Part shown: piece after piece, positions 24,830-34,763 of the stretch
Position numbering within the stretch: the stretch's first letter is position 1
How the letters are laid out: each line of letters begins with the position of its first letter
NCBI GenBank assembly: GCA_025352795.1
Contig: JANXSF010000041.1
Span: 124,001 to 188,000, forward strand
DNA length: 64,000 nt
Reading direction: 5' to 3'
DNA from: Acidobacteriota bacterium
GTDB taxonomy: Bacteria > Acidobacteriota > Terriglobia > Bryobacterales > Bryobacteraceae
Notes under the pieces: generated by a model
The model's input: the letters and a program-made list of their open reading frames with translations, nothing else
Told to the model about the DNA's origin: nothing
Databases searched by the model: none
Program-made: the position numbers and the translations under genes

Positions 24830-27121
24830 ATGCGTTTTTTCTTGTCAACACTTTTTCCGATTCTACTCCTTGCGCAGTTCGCGCTGGCTGACTCTTCGCA
24901 GACCGATGCTACTGTGAAACGCTACTGCATCGGTTGCCACAACGATAAAAACAAGACGGCAAATTTGTCGCTTTCCGGCATGGAATCGGCTACCGTTGGC
25001 GAAACGGCAGGCACCTGGGAAAAAGTCTTGCGTAAGATGCGCACCGGCGAAATGCCTCCGTTGGGAATGCCCCACCCGGAAGCCACGCAACAGAAGGCGG
25101 TGGTCAGTTGGTTGGAATCGGAACTGGATCGCAATGCTTTGGCCAAGCCGAATCCCGGAACACCTTCCATTCATCGCTTAAATCGTGCCGAATACGCAAA
25201 CTCAATTCGTGACCTGCTGGCAATTGATTTGGATAACGCCGCCAGCTTGCCCACTGACGATTCCGGTTATGGATTCGACAACATTGGTGAGGTGTTAACC
25301 TTCTCACCCCTGTTAATGGAAAAGTACATGGCCACTGGTCGAAGGTTGAGCCGCAATGCCCTGGGTACTTTAAAACTTTCCGCAGCCATTGATAAAATCA
25401 AGCCGTCCCGAGGTGCCTCCGCAGATGCGGCCGATGAATTGCCCTTGAGCGTGCGCGATGGAGCGCTGGTGCGTCGTTACTTTCCTGCCGATGCCGAATA
25501 TGTGATTCTAGTTCGCGTCACTGGAAACCCCTCCGCCGCCGCGCCACCAACCCAGCTTGATTTGCGATTGGATGGCAAGCGGGTGAAGCTATTCGATGTG
25601 AAAATTGACCAAGCCGAAGAAGCCCAGGGTACGCGGAACTACGAAGTTAAAATGGCCGTAAAAGCAGGACCGCATGTGATTGGTGCAGGTTTCTTGCGGG
25701 AAACTCCAAAGACTGAGGGCGTGGCTGCTGCCGGACGTCGCGGCCAGGGCGCACCGCAAATTTCGTCCACTTTTATTGACTACGTACAGATTGCCGGTCC
25801 GATGAACGCCACCGGTCCTGGCGATACGGAAAGTCGGCGACTTGTGTTTGTTTGTCGCCCAGCGGCTGGACAACCAGAAGCGCCTTGTGCGAAGAAGATC
25901 ATCAGCACCCTGGCACGACGGGCGTATCGGCGTCCTGTAACGGTTGCTGATATTGATCCGCTGATGAAGTTGATGGCCGTGGGCCGCAAAGATGGTGGTA
26001 GCTTCGACGCTGGAATTGAAACCGCACTGCGAGCCATTCTGGTTTCGCCAAGCTTTCTATTTCGTGTGGAATCAAACCCCGCAGGTGCGTTGCCTGGATC
26101 GATCAACAAGGTAACGGATTTAGAACTCGCGTCGCGACTTTCCTTCTTCTTGTGGAGCAGTATTCCCGACGAAGAACTGTTGCATTTAGCCGAACAAAAG
26201 AAATTGCGTCTCGTTTTGGCAGCTCAGGTACAACGCATGTTGGCCGATCCAAAATCGAAAGCGCTGGTCGAAAATTTCGCCGGCCAGTGGTTGCGCTTGC
26301 GGAATATCGCTGATTGGAAACCCGATCCTGACAAGTTTCCGCAGTTTGATGAGCCGCTGAAAAAGGCCTTGCAAAAAGAGACCGAACTATTCTTTAGTTA
26401 CATTGTTCGTGAAGACCGCAGCGTGCTGGAATTGCTGAATGCCGATTATACTTTTCTGAACGAACGTCTGGCAAAGCATTACGGAATTCCCAATGTGAAG
26501 GGCAGCTACTTCCGTCGTGTAGGATTACAAGGCGACGAGCGTGGCGGTATTCTGACGCAAGGCAGCGTGCTTACTGTGACGTCTTATCCGACGCGTACTT
26601 CCCCGGTGCTGCGCGGCAAGTGGATCCTGGAAAGTGTTCTGGGCGCACCGCCACCCCCACCGCCACCGGATGTCCCAACCTTGAAGGAAACATCAGCCAA
26701 ATCGGCAAAAGATTTGCGTGCGGCACTGGAAGCTCACCGCGCCAATGCCGCTTGCGCATCGTGCCATTCGCGGCTTGATCCGTTAGGTTTCGCTTTAGAA
26801 AATTACGATGCCATCGGTAAGTTTCGCGCAAGTGAAGACGGGGCAGAAGTGGATGCTTCCGGCCAAATGCCCGGCGGCGCGACTTTCAAAGGCTCCCCTG
26901 GATTGAAGAGAATCTTGTTGGAACGGCAAGATGAATTTGTGGATTGCCTGACTGAAAAACTTTTGACCTATGCCTTGGGAAGAGGCTTGGAACATTTTGA
27001 TTTGCCGACGGTGCGCGATATTCGCCGACAAACCGCACGCGCTGATTACCGTTTTGCAGCCTTGGCGCAGGCCATCGCGAATAGCGTACCATTCGAACAG
27101 AGGAGAACCCCAGCCCGATGA
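24830..27121 (+). CDS. cytochrome c / DUF1587-DUF1595-DUF1592-DUF1588-DUF1585 protein
   Basis: A 763-residue exported protein of the planctomycete-type cytochrome family. After the signal peptide comes a cytochrome c segment (VKRYCIGCHNDKNKTANLSL, CxxCH). Then come DUF1587 (about 110-175, SIHRLNRAEYANSIRDLL), DUF1595 (about 350-410, RRAYRRPV), DUF1592 (about 415-545, ELASRLSFFLWSSIPDEEL), DUF1588 with a second heme motif CASCH (about 645) and DUF1585 at the end. A Pro run (APPPPPPPD) precedes the DUF1588 part. Such proteins are thought to take part in electron transfer with their DUF1552 partners; the reaction is not established. It overlaps the next gene by an ATGA. Confidence 0.88.
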   Translation: MRFFLSTLFPILLLAQFALADSSQTDATVKRYCIGCHNDKNKTANLSLSGMESATVGETAGTWEKVLRKMRTGEMPPLGMPHPEATQQKAVVSWLESELDRNALAKPNPGTPSIHRLNRAEYANSIRDLLAIDLDNAASLPTDDSGYGFDNIGEVLTFSPLLMEKYMATGRRLSRNALGTLKLSAAIDKIKPSRGASADAADELPLSVRDGALVRRYFPADAEYVILVRVTGNPSAAAPPTQLDLRLDGKRVKLFDVKIDQAEEAQGTRNYEVKMAVKAGPHVIGAGFLRETPKTEGVAAAGRRGQGAPQISSTFIDYVQIAGPMNATGPGDTESRRLVFVCRPAAGQPEAPCAKKIISTLARRAYRRPVTVADIDPLMKLMAVGRKDGGSFDAGIETALRAILVSPSFLFRVESNPAGALPGSINKVTDLELASRLSFFLWSSIPDEELLHLAEQKKLRLVLAAQVQRMLADPKSKALVENFAGQWLRLRNIADWKPDPDKFPQFDEPLKKALQKETELFFSYIVREDRSVLELLNADYTFLNERLAKHYGIPNVKGSYFRRVGLQGDERGGILTQGSVLTVTSYPTRTSPVLRGKWILESVLGAPPPPPPPDVPTLKETSAKSAKDLRAALEAHRANAACASCHSRLDPLGFALENYDAIGKFRASEDGAEVDASGQMPGGATFKGSPGLKRILLERQDEFVDCLTEKLLTYALGRGLEHFDLPTVRDIRRQTARADYRFAALAQAIANSVPFEQRRTPAR

Positions 27122-28476
27122 TCATCACCAGGAAATCTTTAGATCGACGCCTGTTTTTACGAGGTGTTGGCACGGCGCTGGCTCTACCCTTTTTAGATGC
27201 CATGACTCCGGCCTTCGCTGCTGCTAGTAAGTCTGGGTTGACCCCTCCCATGCGCATGGCTTTCCTCTATGTGCCCAACGGGATCATCATGAAGGATTGG
27301 ACTCCCAAAGCTGTAGGTCGTGACTTTGAGTTTTCAAAGACGCTGAAGCCGTTGGAACAGTTTCGCGAAAAAATGTTGGTGCTGAGTGGGCTGGATCATT
27401 ACACTGGCAATTCGCTTGGCGATGGCGCTGGTGACCATGCTCGTGCCGGTTCCACATGGTTGACTGGCGTGCATCCGAAGAAAACCGAAGGTGCTGATAT
27501 CCGCGTTGGTATCTCTGTGGATCAAATTGCCGCCAAAGAATTCGGGAAGCAGACGGTGTTGCCATCCCTTGAACTTGGACTTGACGATAACCGCATGGTT
27601 GGCGGCTGTGATTCCGGTTACAGTTGCGCCTACAGTAACACAATTTCATGGAGTTCGCCCACCACTCCCCTACCCTTGGAAAGCAATCCCCGGGCGGTCT
27701 TTGAACGACTTTTCGGCGATGGCGAAACCACCGATCCCGCAGTGCGCGCCATGCAGTCACGTCAGGATCGCAGTATTTTGGATTTTGTGCGGGCTGACGC
27801 GGCACGGCTTTCCAGCAGTTTAGGCACTGGAGATCGCCGCAAGTTGTCGGAGTACATGGATTCCATCCGCGAGATTGAGTTGCGCATTGAGAAGGTGGAA
27901 AAGCACGAACAAAACGCTGTGACCTTGCCGACTCTTGATCGTCCTGCAGGCATTCCGCCGACCTTTGAAGAACATGCCGACATCATGTTTGACTTAATGA
28001 CCATCGCGTTCCGTGCAGACTTGACGCGCGTCATCAGTATGATGATTGGTCGTGAAGGTGGCAACCGCACGTACCGTTCTATTGGGGTTCCTGATGCGCA
28101 CCATGGCCTGTCACACCATTTCAATGATGATGCCAAGATTGCACGCTTGCAGAAAATTGATCAGCATCACGTGGAAGTAGTGGCCCGTTTACTGGCCAAG
28201 CTGGAAGCGGCTAAAGATGGCAATGGTACGCTATTAGACAATTCCTTTGTGGTGTACGGAAGCAGCCTGAGCGATGGAAATCGTCATGAACATTTGAATC
28301 TGCCAGCATTCGTTGCGGGCGGTGCTGCAGGCAAGGTGAAGGGTGGTCGTCACGTTCAGTATAAAAAGGGCACCCCGATGACCAACCTGTTCTTGTCTAT
28401 GCTCGATATGGCTGGCGTGAACCCAGAGAAAATCGGCGACAGCACCGGGAAGATCGAACATCTTTCCGACCTGTAG
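27118..28476 (+). CDS. DUF1552 domain exported protein
   Basis: A 452-residue protein with a twin-arginine signal (SLDRRLFLRGVGTALALPFLD) and a DUF1552 domain filling the rest. Recognisable elements include MAFLYVPNGIIMKDWTP, HARAGSTWLTGVHPKKTEGA, GYSCAYSNTISWSSPTTPLP, ISMMIGREGGNRTYRSIGVP, the histidine-rich DAHHGLSHHFND and the ending NLFLSMLDMAGVNPEKIGDS. The fold resembles DUF1501/sulfatase-like proteins. It is always found beside DUF1592 cytochromes in Acidobacteria and Planctomycetes, which is exactly the arrangement here (4-base overlap). It is exported folded, so a cofactor is likely, but none is identified. Confidence 0.87.
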   Translation: MIITRKSLDRRLFLRGVGTALALPFLDAMTPAFAAASKSGLTPPMRMAFLYVPNGIIMKDWTPKAVGRDFEFSKTLKPLEQFREKMLVLSGLDHYTGNSLGDGAGDHARAGSTWLTGVHPKKTEGADIRVGISVDQIAAKEFGKQTVLPSLELGLDDNRMVGGCDSGYSCAYSNTISWSSPTTPLPLESNPRAVFERLFGDGETTDPAVRAMQSRQDRSILDFVRADAARLSSSLGTGDRRKLSEYMDSIREIELRIEKVEKHEQNAVTLPTLDRPAGIPPTFEEHADIMFDLMTIAFRADLTRVISMMIGREGGNRTYRSIGVPDAHHGLSHHFNDDAKIARLQKIDQHHVEVVARLLAKLEAAKDGNGTLLDNSFVVYGSSLSDGNRHEHLNLPAFVAGGAAGKVKGGRHVQYKKGTPMTNLFLSMLDMAGVNPEKIGDSTGKIEHLSDL

Positions 28477-28491
28477 CATAGGTGGGACAAG

Positions 28492-28908
28492 TTACCGGTA
28501 CATGCCGCCGCGCGAACGGAATTCCCTAAGCTGGGCAATATCGTTCATCAGCATATTGCGATCCCGAGGATCCAGCCGGTTCCGGTTTACCACTTTCTGA
28601 AGCCTATTAATTACGTCGCCCAATTCGCGACGATCAAATTTACCGCGTTCCCATTTTTGTTGGAAATCGCTGATCTCTCGACGCACTTTGTCTATGCGTT
28701 TCCCATCGTCTCGCGAAAGATACCAGGTATCGCGGATGGCCCGGTCCACATCGGCACGCACGCGATCCAGAGGCTCACGTCCCGCACGGGACCGGTCATC
28801 ACGGTATCCATCGTAGCGCCGGTCCTCTCCCCGATATTGTGCCTGGGCGCTGGTTGCCAGCAAGCAGAGTAACGCTGCTATTGTGGGCTTCATCCAAAGG
28901 GTTCGCAT
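28492..28908 (-). CDS. small exported Arg/Asp-rich protein
   Basis: A 138-residue protein with a signal peptide (residues 1-23, ending SAQAQ) followed by a highly charged helical sequence rich in Arg and Asp (RGEDRRYDGYRDDRSRAGRE, DVINRLQKVVNRNRLDPRD). I do not recognise a named family; short helical secreted proteins of this type occur widely in Acidobacteria. ATG 28908 is chosen because GAGAGG lies 6 bases upstream; an ATG at 28941 would add 11 residues and a start at 28893 is also possible. It lies between the convergent DUF1552 gene and the TonB receptor and is the second gene of the receptor's strand. Confidence 0.6.
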   Translation of the reverse strand: MRTLWMKPTIAALLCLLATSAQAQYRGEDRRYDGYRDDRSRAGREPLDRVRADVDRAIRDTWYLSRDDGKRIDKVRREISDFQQKWERGKFDRRELGDVINRLQKVVNRNRLDPRDRNMLMNDIAQLREFRSRGGMYR

Positions 28909-28959
28909 AATTGCCTCTCGCCCGTTAAGACGCGGCTGCAAGAATTGGGTTCCAAGATT

Positions 28960-31683
28960 TCAAAATTTGAATCGCATTCCAATCCAAAACAATCTAGGGG
29001 CTCCCGGTGCGTAGAACGTCGCTTGCTGCACGGGAAACTCACCACCAACGGCAGCGAAAGGCCTGGCCACAAAACTGCCGTTGCTGCCAAACCCGGTTGG
29101 TCCCAGTTGAGCTGCCGTGTTGTAGCGCTGATCAAACAAGTTGTTCACCTGGGCCAGCAGAATCAATCGCCGGTTGATTTGATATCGCCCACCAAGACTT
29201 GCCACCGCGTAAGCGGACGTGCTGCCAGTTCCCAAGTAGTAAGTTCCATCGGCTACGTGCTGGTTGTTTTCATTGCCGCGGGCGTATACCCCTGACGTGG
29301 CGATCATACCGAAATCTGCTGTGAATTTCGAGGTGACTTCAAAATCGGCAAAGGCCTTCACAATGTGTTTCGGAATCAAAGGAATGGTGTCTCCAGGGTG
29401 GATTTGAATACGGCCATTCAGACCCTTGGCAGAAGCATCACTGGAGCTATTGCCGGAACCATTCACAACTTCCGCTGTTCGATAAGTGGCATCAAGCAGC
29501 GTGTAGCCTCCCCCAACCGTAGTCCGCAGGATTCGTTGATGCGCCGCAAGCTCAACCCCTTGCCTGCGGGTCTTCCCGAAGTTTTTGAAGTAACCGAATC
29601 CAGTCCGACTCGATGTAACAAATAGAATGTCGTTGGTATTTTCGGCTCGAAATAAATTGGCGTTCCATTGAAAGCCACCACTCTGCTTTCCGCGGACACC
29701 TGCCTCAAAAGTGCGGGCCACCACTTGATCCAACGGCGGATCTCCTGCTACGGAATTTGGCAATTTACAAGGCTGTTCCGGGTCAGCACAACCCAACTCA
29801 ATGGAGGTGGGGCCTCGGCTGCCTTCGCTGTATCCAAAATACAAGTTGACTGTTTCTGAGGCAGCATAGGTAACTCCGGCAGCCGGATTGAACCGACCAA
29901 ATACTTCATGACCATCCAGCGATCCTCTGCCGCCACCGGGTCGGATACCGTCTGTGTTGTTGAGGCTGGTGCGATTGTATCTGCCAGAGAGCGTGACGTT
30001 CCAGGCCTTTCCAAGAGAAAGGGTATCGGTTGCGAATAGACTCCAAGTGTGAGTTCGCCCTTCCAGGTTCACTCTGGCGTCGTAAGGAACTCCGTCCACG
30101 TTGCCCCCAGTGATGCCATCGGCAAATGCGTTAATACCAGTAATGCTGCGGTCTGGATTCAAGTAGCCCAGTTGCGTGGTCTGCTTGAACTCTACGCCGC
30201 TGCGATCCACAGCCGCGCCACCAGTAAACTGGTTGTGATTTCCGCCAGGAGACGAGTAAAAAGTGAACTGTCCAGATCCTCCATAGTTGCGCTGGTCAAT
30301 GTAGGTGCGGTTCAAAAGCCCATTGCATTTTTCGCCTGGTTCGTCGCGCTGCAATGCTTGTGCGATGCAACGCCAAAAGGGAAACGGTGTATTTGTAGCG
30401 GTGGCACCGCTTGCAGGAAACCCCGAATAGCCGGCAGCGGTGAGTGCCGTGCGATCCGCAGCGCTGGGTTGATAAACGGCTTGGTCTAGCGACATTTCAT
30501 TGATATCGCCATTGAAGGTGCTGGAAGTGATGTTGCGATAATATGCGTTGCCGGCAATCGTCATCCTGGCAGATGGAGTGTGACGGGCGCTGAAGTTTAG
30601 AAACGGAGAACGATTGTTGGTGATGTCGGGCTTGGTATAAACGCTGGCATAATCTCGCGCCAAAAAACGCTGTTCCTGAAGTGCATTACCGGTGAGCGAA
30701 TTGTTAGCGTAAGTAACACTTAACCCAAGAAATGTTTTACCGTGCTGCCAGCCAAGTCTACTGAACGATTGGCGAACATTGGAACCAGACGCATCGCGCC
30801 AACCTTTTTCGAAGAAGAGGTTAGCAGCAAGAAACCAGTTCAGTTCCTTGAACGCACTTCCATGTTCTAATTCAACGGATCGTCGCCGGTTACTGCCATA
30901 CACTGCTTGCGCCGAGGTTACAGGATTGCTGTGTCCATCCTTCGTTTGAACCGACACAGCCCCACCCAATGTATTCAACCCAAACAACGGGTTCGACCCC
31001 GGCATTAGAGTGGTCTCTGAAATTGCGATGCGCGGAATCAGATCCCAACTGACGGTATCGCCAAAGGGTTGATTCAAGCGCACGCCATCCATATAAACTG
31101 AGACACCTTGCGGCGTGCCCAATAAGGGTGAAGCAGTGTAGCCGCGATAATTCAAATTGCTTTGATATGCGTTCCCCTGCACTTCATTCATGTGAACCCC
31201 ATTCAAACGACGGTTGAGTAAATCGGAAAGATCGATTGATCCACTATTCGCCATATCCAGTTGTGTCAGCGTCTGAACGGAGGCAGGAATCTGATTAATA
31301 TTCAGATCGACACCGGAAAGCGGCGTCGATCCCACAACGTCAATCGTATTGCGAGTTCGAGCCAAGGTCAGAGTGATGCTGCGTGAAATCGGCTCTTCCG
31401 ATGTAACTTCAATCTCAAGAATTTGTGGTGCAAAACCAGATTTGGAGATTGTGATACGGTAACGTCCGTTGGACAAAGCGGAAGCAGTGTAAGCACCCCG
31501 AACGTCGGTATGGAAAAGGCTGTCCACTTTGAAACCTCGCAGATGACCAGATGCTTCCATCGGCATACCAGAAGGGTCTTTCACGTTGAAGCGAATTTCT
31601 CCGGCTTGAATGACGAATGGACAATGGAACAGTACCAGGGCCAAGGCCAAGCGAACAAAAAGCATATTCCTATATTTTCGCAT
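28960..31683 (-). CDS. TonB-dependent outer-membrane receptor with N-terminal regulatory-like domain
   Basis: A 907-residue outer-membrane receptor. A signal peptide (to about residue 27) is followed by a carboxypeptidase-regulatory-like beta sandwich (about 28-108). Next is a TonB plug domain, with DLSDLLNRRLNGVHMNEVQG, GVSVYMDGVRLNQPFGDT and LFGLNTLGGAVSVQTKDG, and a 22-strand barrel ending in the aromatic FWIGMRFKF. It takes up an unknown ligand such as a siderophore or oligosaccharide. It is transcribed away from the Oar-like receptor, with about 90 bases between the two starts holding an ATTTCGT/ACGAAAT inverted repeat. Confidence 0.9.
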   Translation of the reverse strand: MRKYRNMLFVRLALALVLFHCPFVIQAGEIRFNVKDPSGMPMEASGHLRGFKVDSLFHTDVRGAYTASALSNGRYRITISKSGFAPQILEIEVTSEEPISRSITLTLARTRNTIDVVGSTPLSGVDLNINQIPASVQTLTQLDMANSGSIDLSDLLNRRLNGVHMNEVQGNAYQSNLNYRGYTASPLLGTPQGVSVYMDGVRLNQPFGDTVSWDLIPRIAISETTLMPGSNPLFGLNTLGGAVSVQTKDGHSNPVTSAQAVYGSNRRRSVELEHGSAFKELNWFLAANLFFEKGWRDASGSNVRQSFSRLGWQHGKTFLGLSVTYANNSLTGNALQEQRFLARDYASVYTKPDITNNRSPFLNFSARHTPSARMTIAGNAYYRNITSSTFNGDINEMSLDQAVYQPSAADRTALTAAGYSGFPASGATATNTPFPFWRCIAQALQRDEPGEKCNGLLNRTYIDQRNYGGSGQFTFYSSPGGNHNQFTGGAAVDRSGVEFKQTTQLGYLNPDRSITGINAFADGITGGNVDGVPYDARVNLEGRTHTWSLFATDTLSLGKAWNVTLSGRYNRTSLNNTDGIRPGGGRGSLDGHEVFGRFNPAAGVTYAASETVNLYFGYSEGSRGPTSIELGCADPEQPCKLPNSVAGDPPLDQVVARTFEAGVRGKQSGGFQWNANLFRAENTNDILFVTSSRTGFGYFKNFGKTRRQGVELAAHQRILRTTVGGGYTLLDATYRTAEVVNGSGNSSSDASAKGLNGRIQIHPGDTIPLIPKHIVKAFADFEVTSKFTADFGMIATSGVYARGNENNQHVADGTYYLGTGSTSAYAVASLGGRYQINRRLILLAQVNNLFDQRYNTAAQLGPTGFGSNGSFVARPFAAVGGEFPVQQATFYAPGAPRLFWIGMRFKF

Positions 31684-31772
31684 GCACTATTTCGTCATGC
31701 TATTTTTCCTGTGTTACGAAATACATGAAATTGTAATCCATTGTTGATACAAGGTGGCTATTCTGTTAAGCA

Positions 31773-34763
31773 ATGCCAACCATGCTACCCCTCTTAAAGA
31801 AAATTGCACTGTTCGTCACCGCTATTGCCGCCATCTGTGCGCAATCAGAAACTGGCAAAGCCGCACTTGAAGGTAGGATTCTGGATGCGTCCGGCCAAAG
31901 TCTGGATGCAGCAGAAGTCTCCGTAACCGAAACGCAAACCGGCCTTACCCGAAAGAACAAAACCTCTGCTGATGGAAAGTTCCGCTTCACTTCCCTGCCC
32001 GTCGGAGTGTACAACCTGGAGGCTTCGGCCGCAGGGTTCGCACCCGCCCGAGCCTCCAATATTGAAGCGCTTGTCGGAGAAACAAAGTCGGTTACACTTT
32101 CCCTTTCAGTTGCCTCCATCAACACGCAAGTCACAGTTGAAGCAAATGCCGAAATCGTCAATCAGGCAGATACCAGCAACAGCACGTCAGTCAATGAGCG
32201 GGCTATTGAAACGCTGCCCATTCGCGGACGCAACTTTACAGAATTTATTCAACTCACTCCCAACGTAATGCAAGAGGGCAATCGCTACGGCATCGTGGTT
32301 AACGGCCAACGCTCAATTAACTCCAACATCTCGGTGGACGGCGTGGATTTCAACGATTCTTTGCAGGGCGGCCAGCGTGGTGGTGGTCCCAATGAATCTG
32401 CGTACTTTTTTCCGCAATTGGCAGTTCGAGAATTTCAGGTTGTGCGCGATGGAGTGTCTGCCGAAGTAGGTCGTACCAATGCTGGCTATGTGAATGTGGT
32501 CACCAAATCGGGAACAAATACGACACACGGCGCAGCATTTTATGCAAACCGTAACGGCAAAATGACGTCGCCAGACGCCTTTGGAAACGATAGCAGCAGC
32601 AATTCGCAAAATCAATTTGGCGGTTCCGTGGGTGGCCCAATTCGTAAAGATAAATTCTTTTTCTTTGCCGCCGTGGAAAAGAATCTTGTCACCATTCCTT
32701 ACACGGTTCGGTTCAACACTCCGGCTATCGCGGTTCCGCAAGGGATCTTAAGCCAACAGGGATCGTTTGACCAGAAGAACAACCCATTAGTTGCTTTTGG
32801 TCGGATTGACTATCAGGTAAGCGCCGCCAGCACTTTGAATGTGCAATACACTTATGCAGCGCAGTATGGTTTGAACTTTGGCGGTGCCAGCGGGCAGACA
32901 AATAATGCGTCTACGAACAACACTATTCTTGACCGAGCCAGTCAGGCGATGAAGGGTGCACTTACAACTGTGGTTTCCCCCTCAATGATCAACGAAGTTC
33001 GCGGGCAATATGCTTATGACAATCGAACACAGCAGCCCAATAGTCGACTCGCGGAAATCAGCATCGGCGACCTGGGCACGTTGGGTGGTTCAAAGAACGG
33101 CACCTATATTTACAACGCCACCCGCTTCGAGGTGCTGGATAACCTGACCTGGACGCATGGTCGTCACACCGTGAAATTTGGCGTGGATATTAATGTCAGC
33201 CCGCAAAAGCAGCAGCGCGAAACGAACTACGGCGGAGTTTACACGTTCGCAACTTTGGCCGATTATCTGGCGGCGTTGGGAGGAAACAACGCCAAGATCC
33301 AGCAGTACCAGCAATCGGTTGCAGCCAATGCTACACAGGGCCAATATGAAGGGAAACAGCAAGACCACAGCGTTTTTATAACCGATTCTATTCGCCTTCG
33401 ACCAGACTTAACCATCACCGCAGGCCTTCGTTGGGAAGGACAGATTAACCCCCAGCCGCCCAACCCAAATCCTAAATATCCAGTGCTTACCGGATCCATT
33501 CCCAACGATCTGAAGATGTGGCAACCGCGCCTTGGTTTCGCTTGGAACATTGGCGGCAAGGGTAGTTCCGTCATCCGCGTTTCCAGCGGCATATTTGATT
33601 CCCGCACACCAGGATACTTGTTGCAACGCGTGTTCACTGACAACGGTTTGAACACCTTGATTTTGGATACTGCTACTGATGCCAGCCTGCTGACTTTTCT
33701 GAAAGTTCCCAATTCGTTCGTCAGTGTCCCGGTAGGCATCAAGACTCCTGCCAATAGTATTTACGGCTTTGATCCTTCATTCCGAAATCCGCGTTCAGGA
33801 CAAGTGGCAATTTCACTGGAACAGAAGATTGATCGCAATACAAAAATCACTATCGGCTTCACACGCAACTCTACTTGGAGCTTGCAACGGCGCATCGATA
33901 CAAATTTATTCGCACCCACGGTTCTTCCCAACGGACAGGCTGTTTATCCAACCTTCGATGCCGCTGGAAACTTGGTACAAGCATCAGGATACAACGCAGC
34001 AACGGGCCTCCCGATTTTTGTCGATGCCTCTGGAAAAACTCTCGCCGCGAAAATCGCCAGACCTGACCCGACCCTTGGGCAAATCAACTTGAACAAATCC
34101 GTGGCGCATTCCAGCTACAACGGCTTCTCCGCCAGTTTGCAGCGTCGTATGAGCCGCCGTCTGCAATTCGGCCTGAACTTTACGCACGCCTATAACCATG
34201 ACGACGATTCCAACGAGCGCGACTTTAACCGTCAAACGACCAACAACACCTTCAACATGAAATCCGATGCTTCTTTTGCGAAGAACGATATCCGCAACAG
34301 TGGCAACATCAATGCACTTTATGTGCTGCCCAAAGGATTCACAATCAGTACGTTGTTGTTTGCCCGCACTGGAATCCCAGTGAAGCCAGTATCTGGAACA
34401 GACTTCCAAAATGATTCCAACTCAGTGAATGATAGACCAGTGATCAACGGGCAAGTGGCCGCCCGTGATGCGTTTCGGCAGCCAGGTATGTTTGATTGGG
34501 ACATGCGATTACTGAAGGAGTTTAAGTTTGGTGAGCGAGTTCGGCTAGATCTATCCATTGAAGGATTCAACCTCACCAGGTCCAGCAACAAGACCTTCAA
34601 CGGTGATGGCGAGACTACTTTCGGAAAACCGCAAGCGGCAATTAACCCCAGAACGGGTTTACCCTTTGCCAACAACAATGCCGTGATTCCGACCTTTGCA
34701 CCAGGGACAGATCGTTTCGGCGGACCTCGCCAAGGGCAGATGGGACTGCGGTTAGTGTTCTAG
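31773..34763 (+). CDS. Oar-like TonB-dependent receptor
   Basis: A 996-residue protein of the Oar-like/TonB receptor group greatly expanded in Acidobacteria. A signal peptide (1-23) precedes a carboxypeptidase-regulatory domain (ALEGRILDASGQSLDAAEVS, about 28-110). The plug region follows (ERAIETLPIRGRNFTEFIQL; VDGVDFNDSLQGG) and then the barrel, finishing GPRQGQMGLRLVF with the terminal aromatic. Asn/Gly-rich loops abound. The substrate is unknown. It converges with the PIN-domain toxin gene by a 4-base overlap. Confidence 0.9.
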   Translation: MPTMLPLLKKIALFVTAIAAICAQSETGKAALEGRILDASGQSLDAAEVSVTETQTGLTRKNKTSADGKFRFTSLPVGVYNLEASAAGFAPARASNIEALVGETKSVTLSLSVASINTQVTVEANAEIVNQADTSNSTSVNERAIETLPIRGRNFTEFIQLTPNVMQEGNRYGIVVNGQRSINSNISVDGVDFNDSLQGGQRGGGPNESAYFFPQLAVREFQVVRDGVSAEVGRTNAGYVNVVTKSGTNTTHGAAFYANRNGKMTSPDAFGNDSSSNSQNQFGGSVGGPIRKDKFFFFAAVEKNLVTIPYTVRFNTPAIAVPQGILSQQGSFDQKNNPLVAFGRIDYQVSAASTLNVQYTYAAQYGLNFGGASGQTNNASTNNTILDRASQAMKGALTTVVSPSMINEVRGQYAYDNRTQQPNSRLAEISIGDLGTLGGSKNGTYIYNATRFEVLDNLTWTHGRHTVKFGVDINVSPQKQQRETNYGGVYTFATLADYLAALGGNNAKIQQYQQSVAANATQGQYEGKQQDHSVFITDSIRLRPDLTITAGLRWEGQINPQPPNPNPKYPVLTGSIPNDLKMWQPRLGFAWNIGGKGSSVIRVSSGIFDSRTPGYLLQRVFTDNGLNTLILDTATDASLLTFLKVPNSFVSVPVGIKTPANSIYGFDPSFRNPRSGQVAISLEQKIDRNTKITIGFTRNSTWSLQRRIDTNLFAPTVLPNGQAVYPTFDAAGNLVQASGYNAATGLPIFVDASGKTLAAKIARPDPTLGQINLNKSVAHSSYNGFSASLQRRMSRRLQFGLNFTHAYNHDDDSNERDFNRQTTNNTFNMKSDASFAKNDIRNSGNINALYVLPKGFTISTLLFARTGIPVKPVSGTDFQNDSNSVNDRPVINGQVAARDAFRQPGMFDWDMRLLKEFKFGERVRLDLSIEGFNLTRSSNKTFNGDGETTFGKPQAAINPRTGLPFANNNAVIPTFAPGTDRFGGPRQGQMGLRLVF

